Positions 1 through 10,822 of a stretch of DNA of 64,000 nt are shown here, one piece after another. The position numbers and the translations under genes were made by a program. The number at the start of each line of letters is the position of its first letter. Within the stretch, counting starts at the first letter, position 1. Source of the stretch: Populus alba (taxonomy: Eukaryota; Streptophyta; Magnoliopsida; Malpighiales; Salicaceae); the NCBI RefSeq assembly GCF_005239225.2, contig NC_133295.1:12090001-12154000 (forward strand). Direction: 5' to 3'. The notes below the pieces were generated by a model that was given only the letters and a program-made list of their open reading frames with translations, was not told where the DNA came from and did no database searches.

Positions 1-213
1 GAGACCTCAAGCAGACTGGTTTTCTGTTTCATGTTTTTCTTTCTCCTCGGAAAATGCAGAGCTTTGTCGCTGTAGTAAATAAAGGCATTTCTAGTTCATT
101 CTGCAGCTAGAATATGATCATTTTGGAGCTGCAATTCCCAGTTCCTGCTGTCATTTCCTTAATCAGCAAGCAGAGAACGTCCATTTTTATAGATTTAATT
201 TTGTTGGTACTTG
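1..213. other. Unassigned flank, possible 3' UTR
   Basis: No coding region is recognisable. An AATAAA at about 79-84 and mixed composition fit the 3' untranslated end of a gene lying to the left, but nothing identifies that gene. Confidence 0.25.
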
Positions 214-218
214 GTTAT

Positions 219-509
219 TGTCAAAGAACCATCTCAACGTAATAGTTTAAACTGTTAGGTGAGGTCCCAGGATATGATTTATATTATTTTCTAACACACC
301 TCCTCAAGTGAAAGCTCTTTAAACTTGAAACTTGCATAAGTTCAGATTACATTATGTTTAATTTTTATTAAATAAATAGGGATGGTGAGATTCGAACTCG
401 TGACCGTTTGGTCATCAAGGCTCTGATACCATATCAAAAAATCATCCCAATGTAATAGCTTAAGCTGTTAGGTGAGATCTCAGGATATAATTTATATTAT
501 TTTCTAAGA
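219..509 (-). mobile_element. Complete TRIM-type miniature LTR retroelement
   Basis: Two 78-bp direct terminal repeats (219-296 and 432-509) differ at about 11 positions, nearly all transitions. Next to the right repeat, 420-431 reads gctctgatacca, the reverse complement of the initiator-Met tRNA primer site TGGTATCAGAGC. Next to the left repeat, 297-310 reads (minus strand) as the purine-rich tract cacttgaggaggtg. A 5-bp target duplication, gttat, flanks the element (214-218 and 510-514). The internal part is only 135 bp and non-coding, so the element would need reverse transcriptase and integrase from another element. At 291 bp it falls in the size class of the SMART/TRIM elements known in plants. 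Orientation is minus. Confidence 0.85.
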
Positions 510-514
510 GTTAT

Positions 515-1803
515 TAACCATGTTCTAGCAAGTTTACTTCGAGAATGAGTTGCCTAAATCTCATCTGCAAATTAGTTGGTGTCCGTTCTATTTTTTTTTT
601 TTTTAGCATGAATCAGAAAGCCAGTCAGCATTACATGTAGCAAAAATTCAAAGCCAGCTTCAACCTTCAGGATATTTCATTAGTGCTGATTGTGATCACA
701 TGCTTCCGGACTGGAGAAAATATTGTAGATTATTCGGAAAAATAAGAGCTTGATCAAGATCCAAACGTATCTTGCTGGTGTTGGAGACATAAATTTCAAT
801 ACCTAAAAATTAAGCCAACAAAACTATGTTAAACTTTGACCTAACATAGTTTTGTTACTTGTAAACTTGGTGAAGGAGGCTTGGAAGCTATTGAGAGAGT
901 TTCATAGTTGAAAAACTTCTCTCCAAGAAAATCTTGTATCTTCAGATTATATTCTTTTTTTTTTTTCGTGTCTATGGTGAGGTAGTTTATTTATAGAGAT
1001 TTGGAGGGGTATTTAAGTTTTTTTTTTTTTTTATCAATACCACATGATATTATTTTATTATTTGATTTTTATTTATAAAATCTTATATTTAAGTCAAAAT
1101 ACCTTAACTATCCCATCCTATGTGTCAATTTTATTAACTAAGAAATATATAAAGGCCTATCTATTTTCTATATCATTTATTTTAATTTTATTTAATTTTT
1201 TATGTAAAAATAAAATAAAAGACACATGTCAACGAATTTTGATTCATAGAAAGTTTTTGTTTCTACATGTCCCATCAAGACAAGTTACCTTAAATTTTAA
1301 AATAAATGGAGATGTCCCAAAAATATGATTAAGAGGGTTTTAAACTTTGAATATATATTTTAAAATAAAATATAATTTAATCATATTAAATTTTTAGAAT
1401 AAACATATATAGACATATTTTTTTGTTATGAAAATAAAATATAATTGTCAAAATTACAAGTTTAGAAACAAATTTTAATTGAAATTTATCAAATTTTGAT
1501 GTGTAATTTGTCAAAGATAGGCGAGTCGGTTTACTGCAAAGGTTATAAAATGAGCTTGCAAAGTTGCACTAACTTAATTAAGGTCATCATACTGTGTAGT
1601 AAGGGGTTAGGCTGAGGCATGAATGACACGCGGGGGTTTGTTACTGGGCAAGGCCTGCCAAGTATAGGGCTGTCCTTTTCTTCTTTTTTTTTTTTTTTGC
1701 CGTCATTAACTATCTTTATGGGTGTTTGCAAACGTTATTTTAAAAAAATATTTATTTTATATTTTCAAGAAAAAAAATATCATTTTAAAAAAATATTTTA
1801 AAC
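515..1803. other. AT-rich intergenic stretch
   Basis: No gene is recognisable. The stretch holds homopolymer T runs (about 589-604, 953-966, 1018-1032, 1683-1697) and one strong hairpin (817-856). Short ORFs here have no recognisable domain. Confidence 0.5.
817..856. repeat. Perfect 15-bp inverted repeat (hairpin)
   Basis: Arms 817-831 (aacaaaactatgtta) and 842-856 (taacatagttttgtt) are exact reverse complements around a 10-nt spacer. It could be a small foldback element or a chance palindrome; no function is claimed. Confidence 0.6.
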
Positions 1804-1821
1804 CACGTGTCTATATAAATA
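1804..1821 (+). promoter_or_regulatory. G-box and TATA-like sequence upstream of the SDR gene
   Basis: CACGTG at 1804-1809 is followed at once by tatataaat at 1813-1821, about 300 bp before the SDR start codon. A second TATA-rich run lies at about 1983-2001 and could be the real core promoter. Two copies of an almost identical 20-mer (attgagttagttgaggcgag, 1843-1862; the second with one change, 1879-1898) lie between them. Confidence 0.35.
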
Positions 1822-2120
1822 GTACCCTTTTCCAGATCTAATATTGAGTTAGTTGAGGCGAGATGTTATCAACCACATATCGAGTTAGTTGAGGCGAGTT
1901 GGGACAACAGGTTAGGTCGGCTGGCCAGTTATAAAGAAGATAGTGATGCATGGCATGCTGCTCGCTCTAGCTAGTGATCCGTATATGTATATATATATGT
2001 GAAAGTGTTTATTACAAATTAATTGACTTGTTCATCGAGACATGAATATAAGCATGCTCTCTCATTCCCTTCCAGCAGGGAAATATTAACAGTTCTGCTT
2101 CTCCATACTGCTGCGAAGCT

Positions 2121-5100
2121 ATGGATATGACTACAAAGTTGATGAATATTTTACTTCCTCCTATAGCACTCATCGTGCTTCTTTTAATCTTGCCACCATA
2201 TCTTGTTCTCAAGTTTCTTGGCCTCATAAAAGGATTTATATACAGCGAAGACGTGGCCGGAAAAGTAGTACTTATAACTGGAGCATCTTCCGGCATTGGT
2301 GAGGTTAGTCCAGAGCATAATCGATCAAAGTTTCTTTCTTTTATACACGACCTACGTTGTGCAATACCATACATGCTGGTTTTTTTATTGTTTTTAAGCA
2401 AATTGCATACCAATATGCAAGGAGAGGAGCTCGTTTAGCACTCGTTGCTAGAAGAGAAGATCGCCTCCGAGGAGTTGCAAGTGAAGCCAGGAAGATGGGT
2501 TCGCCAGATGTTATGATGATACGTGCAGATGTTTCCAAGGTTGAAGATTGCAAGAGATTTGTTGATGAGGCAATGAAACATTTTGGACAGTGTAAGTAGA
2601 GTTTCCTTTCAATTCTTGAATATTGCTTTAGAAGAAAAACTTGAGATCGATTTAATTCGTATATATTATATCCTGTGTTGATGCGTTGGCTACAATGCTG
2701 CAGTGGATCATCTGGTGAATAATGCTGGGATTCCTTGTGTTTGCTTGTTAGAAGAAGCTCCCAACATATCTGATTTGAATTCTGTAGTGGTACATGATTG
2801 AAGATGCATGATCTTCACATATCTGTTGTGCATACTGGACCGAAAGCAAACACAAATAAAACACAAACAACAGATTTATGTGGTTCCCCAAAACCGGGTA
2901 CGTCCACGGAGGCAGCAGATTGTATATATTTGGAGGAATAATACAAACACTCAAACTCAACCCCAATACATACCCAAAACCCAGTGTTTCTCTCTACACT
3001 CGGTGTTTCTCTCAAATCTGTATTTTTTCACTCTCACAGTTGCACTCACTTGCACTCACCACACCTTCCTCTGCACTTGACACTTCCTCTCTTCATCCCT
3101 TTCTCTGCACTCTCTCGTCTCTGTCTTTATAGGAGAGCCTTGGTGGGAAGTGATGGTAGTCAAAAAGCAAGGAGAGAGTGGTTGATAGTGGTTGAGTAAA
3201 GGAGAGGGTGGTTGAGAAAATGTTGACAATTGCTACAAATCTCCACCTTGGCAAGATTTTTCCATCCAATCCTCGTGATTAATCAATGCCGCCTCCATTG
3301 CGCCATATGGCGCTGCACCCTGAAGGTGCTCAACACCGAGAGATGTTGACCAAGTCCAAACAATGTTGGAACTTGATCACTGAGACACATTTTGTGAGCA
3401 TGTCAGCTGGATTATCTGCGGTACCAATCTTCTGTAGCAGAATATCCCCTTCATCCACAATTTCTCGAACAAAATGAAAACGAACATCGATGTGCTTGGT
3501 ACGGGAATGATGAACCTGATTCTTTGCAAGACAAATAGCACTTTGACTATCACAATGGACAACCACGTGCTCTTGAACAATTCCCAAATCTTCAATCAAC
3601 CCATGTAACCAAATAGCTTCCTTGAAAGCTTCTGTTACTGCCATGTACTCTGCCTCAGTTGTTGACAAAGCTACTGTTGATTGTAAAGTTGACCTCCAAC
3701 TTACAGGCCCTTTAGCAAGTGTAAACACATAGCCTGTTGTGGAACGACGCTTGTCTAAGTCACCAGCATAATCCGAATCCACATAACCAACTAAATTTTG
3801 TTCGAGTCTATCATCCCTCTCAAATTTCAAACCAATATCAGTTGTGCCATGAATGTACCGTAGAATCCACTTAACTGCCTGTCAGTGACCCTTTCCCGGA
3901 TCATGCATATACCTGCTCACCATACTGACAGCATGTGAAATATCTGGTCTCGTACAAACCATTGCATACATTAATGCACCAACTGCATTTGCATACGGAA
4001 TTTGAGCCATATGTTTGCGCTCTTCCTCTGTGCGTGGAGACATTGAAGCACTTAGCTTAAAATGAGGAGCTAAGGGTGTGCTTACCGGCTTGGTCTTACC
4101 ATCTACTCCAAATCTCTGTAGAATTTTCTTCAAGTATTGGGTCTGTGTCAAACAGACAGTGCCTTTTCTTCTGTCTCTCTGAATCTCCATGCCAAGAATC
4201 TTCTTAGCTTCTCCAAGGTCTTTCATTTCAAACTCAGTTCTCAGTTGAGCTTTCAATCTATCAATCTCCACCTTGCTCTTTGATGCAATCAACATATCAT
4301 CCACGTATAAGAGCAAATAGATGAAAGAACCATCAAGAAGTCTGCGAAAATATACACAGTTGTCAAACTGACTTCGTGTGTATCCATGTTCTGTCATGAA
4401 CTTATCAAATCGCTTATACCACTGGCGAGGAGATTGTTTCAATCCATACAATGACTTCTTCAGTTTACAAGCCCAATTCTCTTTCCCAGTGACTTTAAAA
4501 CCATCTGGCTGAGACATGTAAATTTCCTCTTCCAAATCTCCATGTAGGAAGGCAGTTTTCACATCAAGTTGGGCTAACTCCAAATCAAATTGTGCAACTA
4601 AGGCTAGCAAAATACGAATTGATGAATGCTTAACAACTGGGGAGAATACCTCATTATAATCTATCCCCTCCTTCTGAGCATAGCCTTTTGCTACCAATCT
4701 TGCTTTGAATCGGATGTTGTCTTTTCCAGGATTACCTTCCTTCTTGGCATATACCCACTTGCAACCAATTGTCTTCTTTTCCTTAGGGAGTTGTACCAAA
4801 TCCCAAGTCTGATTCTTGTGGAGAGATTTCATCTCTTCATCCATTGCCTCTTTCCATTTTGCATTTTCTACACTCTGTACTGCTTCTTTGTAGGTGTAGG
4901 GGATTCCATCATCAATCACTGGAAGTGCATAAGCCACCATGTCACAATACCGAGCAGGTTTCTTGATAACTCTTTTCGGTTTACTCGTTGCAATGGATTC
5001 TTGTTGTGTGGTTGCTGGAGTTGTTGCATCCTCTTCATCTGAACTTTCATCTGAATCTCCTTCAGTAGGGATTGTCTGAACAGTCTTTATAGGGATGACT

Positions 5101-8100
5101 GAAGTCTCCAACTCCACCTGTTGTGCATCACCAGACTGTTTTTCCTTCTCCTGTGATTTCTCCTGCTGTAACATGCCAGACTCATCAAAAGTGACATCTC
5201 TACTCAAAATCACTTTCTTTGATTCAGAACACCAGAGTCTGTAACCTTTTACTCCTCCACTAAAGCCCAAAAATATAGCTTTCTTGGCTCTAGGATCTAG
5301 TTTAGACTCGGTAACATGATAATATGCTGAGCAACCAAATATACGCATAGAGTCATAATCATTTGCAGGAGAATCTGACCATACCTCCAAGGGGGTTCTT
5401 CCATTTAATGCTGATGAAGGTAACCGATTAACAATATGACGAGCATAGCTTAATGCCTCGCCCCAGAACACTTTGCTTAGTCCCGAATGTGATAGCATAC
5501 ATCGGACTTTCTCCACCAGTGTGCGGTTCATGCGTTCTGCTACTCCATTTTGTTGTGGTGTTTTGCGCACAGTAAAATGTCGCTTGATCCCTTCATCCTG
5601 GCAAACTTCAAAGAAAGGATCTGAAGTGTACTCACCACCATTATCTGACCGAAGAGTCTTAACTCTCTTTCCCGTTTGAGTCTCCACCATTTTCTTCCAT
5701 TTCAGAAAGATACCAAGGACCTCATCCTTGTGTTTCATCATGTACACCCATACTCGTCTTGAGAAATCATCAATAAAAGTAACAAACCAACGATTACCTC
5801 CAATAGATTCATTCTTTGAAGGTCCCCATACATCTGTGTGAACATAATCTAGAATCCCTTTTGTGTTGTGTACTGCAGTGCCAAACTTGACCCTTGTCTG
5901 TTTTCCAAGAACACAATGCTCACAGAACCCATGCTTCCCAGTCTTGGCGCCTTTTAATAGACCTTGCTTGACTAGTCCTTGCAAAGCCTTTTCACCAGCA
6001 TGCCCTAAGCGCATGTGCCAAAGTCTGGAATTATCTGCTTCAGCATCTTCTAAGCTTTTGGAAACAGCTGCTATACCAGTAACAGTAGATCCATCTAGGA
6101 AATATATGTTTCCTATCCTCGTGCCTCTTAAGACAACTAATGCACCACGGATTGCTTTTAGGATTCCACCATGCATGATAATCTTATAACCACTGGATTC
6201 AAGGACTCCAAGTGAGAAGAGATTTTTCTTCAAGTCAGGTACATACCGTACCTCTGTTAGTGTCTTGACTACCCCATTATGCATCTTCAGATGGATAGTC
6301 CCAATCCCTTTGACCTCAGAAACGTTATTATTGCCCATAAACACAACTCCTCCATCGAACTCCTCAAGTCTCGAGAATAAGTGCTTGTTAGGGGACATGT
6401 GATAAGAACATGCAGAATCAAGAATCCATTCACCATAATGTTTTTCTGGTGATGAGACCATGAATGCAGAGTCTCGTTCATCTTCTTCTCGTGCAACGTT
6501 CACAGTTGGTTCATCTTTTTCCTTATTGCCCTTGATTGGACAATCTTTCTTCCAGTGCCCTTTTTTGTGACAAAAGGCACACTCATCTTTTGCAAGATAT
6601 CGCCTGTTTGATGATTCTCCTCTAGATTTTGAGCGAGATCTCCCTCGCCCTCGAAATCTTCTAGGGTTTGTTCTGCCTCTAACTGTCAATGCTTCTGACG
6701 TTGACTCCTTGTGAACAATCTGGTCCTTCTTCCGGTACTCATTATTCACCAAAGCATTGGACACATCAATGAATTTAATCTTTTCTTTACCATACAGTAA
6801 AGTGGTGACGAGATGTTCATATGTGTCAGGCAGTGAATTCAATAATAACAGAGCTTTATCTTCATCATCTATTTCCACATCTAAATTCTTCAAATCAGCT
6901 ATCATTTTATTGAAATCATTCCGATGCTCATTCATGGAAGTACCTTTCTTGTGCTGAAAACGGAAGATTCTTTTCTTCAAGTAGAGACGATTCTCTATAC
7001 TCTTCTTCATAAACTTGTCCTCTAGTGCTTGCCATAATTCCTTTGCAGAGTTTTGTTCTGAAAAGGCGTACTTCTGATCCTTAACAAGACAAAGTCGGAT
7101 GGAACTGCAAGCTAACTGATTTATCCTCTCCCAGCTTTTCTCATCCAAATCCTTCGGTTTATCTTCTAGAGTGAAATCCAAATTCATTTGGACAAGCATA
7201 TCCATAACTTCACATTTCCACATGCCAAAATTACCTTTCCCGTCAAACTTCTCCACCTCAAATTTGGTATTCGATACCGGGATGTATTGTGGAGGTATAC
7301 TAGCATTCCCCGCTGATTTTTCTTCTGGAACATCAGCCATTATGACGCCTTTGGATTACAAATGGACTCCCGAAATTGTTAAAACACGCACTTTTATGCT
7401 CAAAAGAGCCAAAACAGTAACTTCCGTGTGCTGTTTCACAAAACGGACACCACGGTTGCGTCCGGAACGGTTGAAAATGCTAGGAACAAGCTTGACTCGG
7501 CCAAAAACAGGCTACAAAATCACTGAGTTGGCTAAAAAAACAATCTGACCGAGTTGACTCAGGAAAGGAATATTCTGTCTCTGATAAAGAATATTCTGTC
7601 AAAGACAAGGGAATATTCTGTCACTGCCAAGAGAATATTCTGTCTCGTTTAACGGAATATGCTCATTCTGTCAAGAGAATATTCTGTCACTGCCAAGGGA
7701 ATATTCTGTCTCTGTTAACGGAATATTCTCATTTTGTCAAGAGAATATTCTGTCACTGTTTGGTGACGTGGCGGATGACGTGGCAGTCTTCTCAGGCAAG
7801 AATTCCGGCAGTCTGGTTTTTCCGGCAAATTTCCGGCGAAACTTCGGCGAGCTCTACAAGGCTCGTTTCAACTCCGATTTTGATGATCTTTATATCGTCG
7901 GACTCGTATCGACGAGAGGAATCTCCGCAGCTGGTCAAAATCACGATCTGAGAACTTTGAAAATTCTGCAACTTCGAACCGAGAGCTGAAAAACGTGTTT
8001 TTTTCAGTGTTCTAGCTTCCCAAACGCTCTGATACCAATTTGTTGTGCATACTGGACCGAAAGCAAACACAAATAAAACACAAACAACAGATTTACGTGG

Positions 8101-10822
8101 TTCCCCAAAACCGGGTACGTCCACGGAGGCAGCAGATTGTATATATTTGGAGGAATAATACAAACACTCAAACTCAACCCCAATACATACCCAAAACCCA
8201 GTGTTTCTCTCTACACTCGGTGTTTCTCTCAAATCTGTATTTTTTCACTCTCACAGTTGCACTCACTTGCACTCACCACACCTTCCTCTGCACTTGACAC
8301 TTCCTCTCTTCATCCCTTTCTCTGCACTCTCTCGTCTCTGTCTTTATAGGAGAGCCTTGGTGGGAAGTGATGGTAGTCAAAAAGCAAGGAGAGAGTGGTT
8401 GATAGTGGTTGAGTAAAGGAGAGGGTGGTTGAGAAAATGTTGACAATTGCTACAATATCTACCTTTTTATTAAGTTTTATTTATTATTTAATTCATATTT
8501 GTTTTGACTTATGGAATTAATAAAAGAATCATGATAACCGGATCAACATGTCAACAAGTTGACTATTTTTTTAATTAAGCCGTGTTTTGTTTTCTGGAAA
8601 GTAGTTTTTGGGAAATCATTTTCTAAACTTTCCTGTGTTTGTTTGTCATTAGAAAAGTTGGTCAACGAAAAACATTTTTCAGTCAACAAAAAATACTTTC
8701 TAGTCAACGGAAAACATTTTCCAGTCAATTTCAGTCAAAAAAAAAATTTGACTTGATTTTCAGGAAAGTGTTTTCCTTTTAGCTGTGTTTGTTTTCCGGA
8801 AAGTGGTTTCCGGAAAATCACTTTCCAAACTTTATTGTGTTTGTTTGCCAGTAGAAAAGTTGGTCAATACAAAACACTTTTCAGTAAAAGAAAAATTTCG
8901 CTTGGTTTTCAGGAAAGTGTTTTCCTGAAAAATTTGAGGGGAAAACACTTTCTAGAAGTTGTAAAAAATTTAGAAATGTCATTATTTTCTGATTATATCA
9001 AATTTAATCCTCAAACTTTTGATTGCTATATATATTTTTTGTTTTGAATATTTATTTTTCAATTTCATCTCTTAAAATTTTATTTTTATATTAATTTTGG
9101 TCCTTATTTTTATAATTGCTATTTGCTTTTTCCTTATCATATTTTTATTGAAATTTTTTATCTATCAAATTTGGTCCTCATTCTTTTGATTGTTACTTAT
9201 TTTATTTGAAATAATTTATGAAATGTTGATTATTATTATTTTAATTTCTTCATCTTTTATTTTTTTTAATTTTTTAGATTTGATCTCTATTATTTTGATT
9301 ATTATTTATTTTATTTGAGATAATTTATGAAAATATTTTTTCAATTTCATTCTCATTCAACTTTTTAATTTGTAAGATTTGTTCCTCATTATTTTAATAA
9401 ACTTAAGAAAAATAAAATATTAATAAGTTATTTTCCAGCTCATTTTCCATGACATAACCAAACACTGGAAAGTGTTTTCCAACTCATTTTTCATTACACT
9501 ACCAAACATTGAAAAATACTTTCTCGGAATTCACTTTCCCCGGAATTCATTTTCCAAAAAAACTACTTTCCAGCAAACAAACGGAGCCTAAAACACATCA
9601 CTCTCTCTTTTTTTTCTTTTTCTTTTTTGTGGTTGAATTGGTTGGCCTGGTGCTGACAATCAGAAGGGTTTTTAAGAATGTGATAACGGTTATTTTTTAA
9701 AGTGTTTTTTATTTCAAAATATATTAAAATAATATATTTTTTTTAAAATTATTTTTGACATCAACACATCAAAATGATCTGAGAATATAAAAAAATATTA
9801 ATTTGAAGCAAAATAAAATAAAAAAATAATATTTTTTTTAAAATGCTTTCAAAATACAATATCAAACACTATCTAAATGAGTTTGGTAATATTTTATCCG
9901 ATTTAAATAAAAATATGACTTGAATCATGTTTCAAATCTTCTAATTTTTATATTAACCTATTAAAATGGAACAGATTTAATAATGATCTAAATCATTATT
10001 GTAAATAACTAAATGGATTGTGAAAAAGAATAATATGAGTATCATAATTCGTTAAAGTTGCCTGTTAGATGAAGAGAATTCACGTTCGATGTCTTTTGCA
10101 GGACATAAATTTCTGGGGTTCGGTGTATGGCACTTATTTTGCAGTTCCACACCTAAGAAAAACTCAAGGGAAAATCATCGTCATCTCTTCAGCTGCTGGA
10201 CGTTTCCCTTGTCCACGAGCAAGCATATACGGTGTAAGAATCATTCTTAGTGAGCAGATTTAAATCTCGAGTCTTCCATTTTACTTTGAGCTACTGATCA
10301 GTTTGTGTGTCTAACATGCCTTCAGGCAAGCAAAGCAGCCTTAATAAGCCTGTATGAATCACTGAGGATTGAATTCGGTTCAGATATTGGAATAACAATT
10401 GTGACTCCTGGGCTCGTGAAGTCAGAAATGACCACAGGCGAGCTACGATCAAAGGTATCATACACCTCAAGAAATTCCTGAAATTTATGGCTAGCTCGAC
10501 CTGGGCGTGATTTGGTTAAATATTTATCATATTTGTTAAGAAACAGTACTGACTCTTCCACAATCTGAAACACCATCTGTTTTCTCACTGTTTCTTGATT
10601 TCAATTTCTCAGGCTAAAGTAGAAAGCCTCCCAGTTGAATCAACTGAGGATTGTGCTAAAGCAATTGTGGACAGCGCTTGCCGTGGAGACAGGTACCTGG
10701 TAGAGCCATCATGGGTCGGGATAGTTTTCCTGTTCAAGCTGCTTTGTCCTGAAGTCCTGGAATGGTGTGTCCACGGGCTATTATTCTCCTCTGCACCAAG
10801 GAATCTCAAGAAGGCTGCGTAG
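2121..10822 (+). CDS. Steroleosin-like short-chain dehydrogenase/reductase (11-beta-HSD-like), six exons
   Basis: Exons: 2121-2303, 2399-2591, 2704-2789, 10102-10233, 10326-10454, 10613-10822; all introns are GT-AG and phases agree, giving 310 aa. Residues 9-41 form a hydrophobic, proline-containing N-terminal segment (LLPP...LPPYLV), as in steroleosins that anchor to ER or oil bodies. Classical SDR motifs follow: TGASSGIG (53-60, NAD(P) binding), NNAG (131-134), Ser184, and YGASK with Tyr197/Lys201 (catalytic). Plant relatives act on steroid-like substrates; the substrate here is unknown. It is shorter than Arabidopsis HSD1 (about 350 aa) because it lacks the C-terminal tail, nearer the short HSD paralogues. 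Intron 3 is about 7.3 kb because it hosts an antisense Copia element and two MITE-like repeats; the reading frame is intact. A possible AATAAA signal is at 10977-10982. Confidence 0.88.
2824..3237 (-). repeat. Copia 3' LTR (left in window)
   Basis: 414 bp, beginning TGTTGTGCATACTGG and ending TTGACAATTGCTACA on the plus strand. It matches the right LTR except at 2879. Confidence 0.95.
3330..7340 (-). pseudogene. Copia gag-pol polyprotein with one in-frame nonsense codon
   Basis: ATG at 7340 opens 1,152 codons to a TGA at 3882-3884; the same frame then continues to 3330, so the coding region is about 1,336 codons with one interruption. In order: gag (about 1-250), zinc knuckle C254-x2-C-x4-H-x4-C267, aspartic protease around D308-S-A, integrase HHCC zinc-binding and DDE core (about 440-700), reverse transcriptase with YVDD at 1012-1015, and, after the stop, RNase H with DSDYAGD, DSQSA and HSRTKHID. 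The stop sits where a Trp codon (TGG) is usual in relatives, consistent with a G-to-A change on the coding strand. There are no frameshifts. As encoded, the product lacks RNase H unless the stop is read through. Confidence 0.92.
7568..7750 (-). promoter_or_regulatory. 22-bp-periodic array of nine GNATATNC motifs in the Copia leader
   Basis: Between the primer site and the gag start lie nine palindromic 8-mers starting at 7568, 7589, 7611, 7633, 7655, 7677, 7699, 7721 and 7743. Eight are GAATATTC; the fifth is GAATATGC. All fit GNATATNC, the P1BS site of PHR1-type GARP transcription factors. Spacing is 21 or 22 bp, close to two helical turns. Most copies are followed by tgtc, and a longer 66-bp unit is also repeated. 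GAATATTC also resembles a two-unit heat-shock element (GAAnnTTC), but the variant copy breaks that pattern and keeps P1BS. Function is inferred, not shown. Confidence 0.8.
8026..8037 (-). other. Copia primer-binding site
   Basis: gctctgatacca on the plus strand is the reverse complement of TGGTATCAGAGC, complementary to the 3' end of initiator-Met tRNA. It lies three bases from the right LTR, so minus-strand DNA synthesis would start here. Confidence 0.9.
8041..8454 (-). repeat. Copia 5' LTR (right in window), with promoter
   Basis: This is the 5' LTR for transcription on the minus strand. A TATA box (minus strand ctataaaga) is at 8341-8349, leaving a U3 of only about 105 bp. That U3 holds three CAACCAC-type repeats (minus strand) within about 45 bp, a possible MYB-like or other activator site cluster. 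Confidence 0.85.
8578..9589. mobile_element. MITE-like element with about 30-bp imperfect terminal inverted repeats
   Basis: The left end (gccgtgttttgttttctggaaagtagttttt) and the reverse complement of the right end (ggctccgtttgtttgctggaaagtagttttt) match over the inner 16 bp and partly outside. TAA flanks both ends, as in PIF/Harbinger-type insertions. The left end is repeated inside at about 8780-8935, so one copy may have inserted in or beside another. The T-rich interior is non-coding. It lies in intron 3 of the SDR gene just right of the Copia element. Confidence 0.6.
9659..9880. mobile_element. MITE family M1, copy in SDR intron 3
   Basis: One of about twelve copies in this window of a 150-220 bp AT-rich element. 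It has a core resembling tttttgacatcaacacatcaaaatgat and ends resembling gtgtttggta-ttgtgg in inverted orientation. Non-coding. Confidence 0.6.

Larger units (their letters stand above)
2824..8454 (-). mobile_element. Full-length Copia LTR retrotransposon, Tork/Tnt1-like
   Basis: The 5,631-bp element lies in intron 3 of the SDR gene, antisense to it, 29 bp after the splice donor. It has 414-bp LTRs at 2824-3237 and 8041-8454 that differ at one site (T at 2879, C at 8096). A 5-bp target duplication, atatc, is at 2819-2823 and 8455-8459. The primer site (reverse complement of TGGTATCAGAGC) is at 8026-8037, and a purine tract (ccaaggtggagatt on the minus strand) abuts the left LTR. The single-frame gag-pol region has the Copia order protease, integrase, RT, RNase H. 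One in-frame stop interrupts it. One difference in 414 bp implies a very recent insertion. Confidence 0.95.

Noticed and set aside
363..431. Possible tRNA gene or tRNA-derived SINE (ttcgaactcg with gctctgatacca)
   Set aside because: The position exactly beside a 78-bp LTR and the missing cloverleaf show it is the primer-binding region of a TRIM element.
2815..3199. Several short ORFs in the Copia LTRs (also near 7792-8416)
   Set aside because: They occur identically in both LTRs and reflect the LTR sequence rather than genes.
4626..5042. 138-codon plus-strand ORF antisense to the Copia polyprotein
   Set aside because: An antisense shadow of the well-supported minus-strand pol gene.
7568..7750. 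CRISPR-like regular spacing of short repeats
   Set aside because: Plant nuclear context; the unit is an 8-mer palindrome with similar rather than unique spacers, inside a retrotransposon leader.
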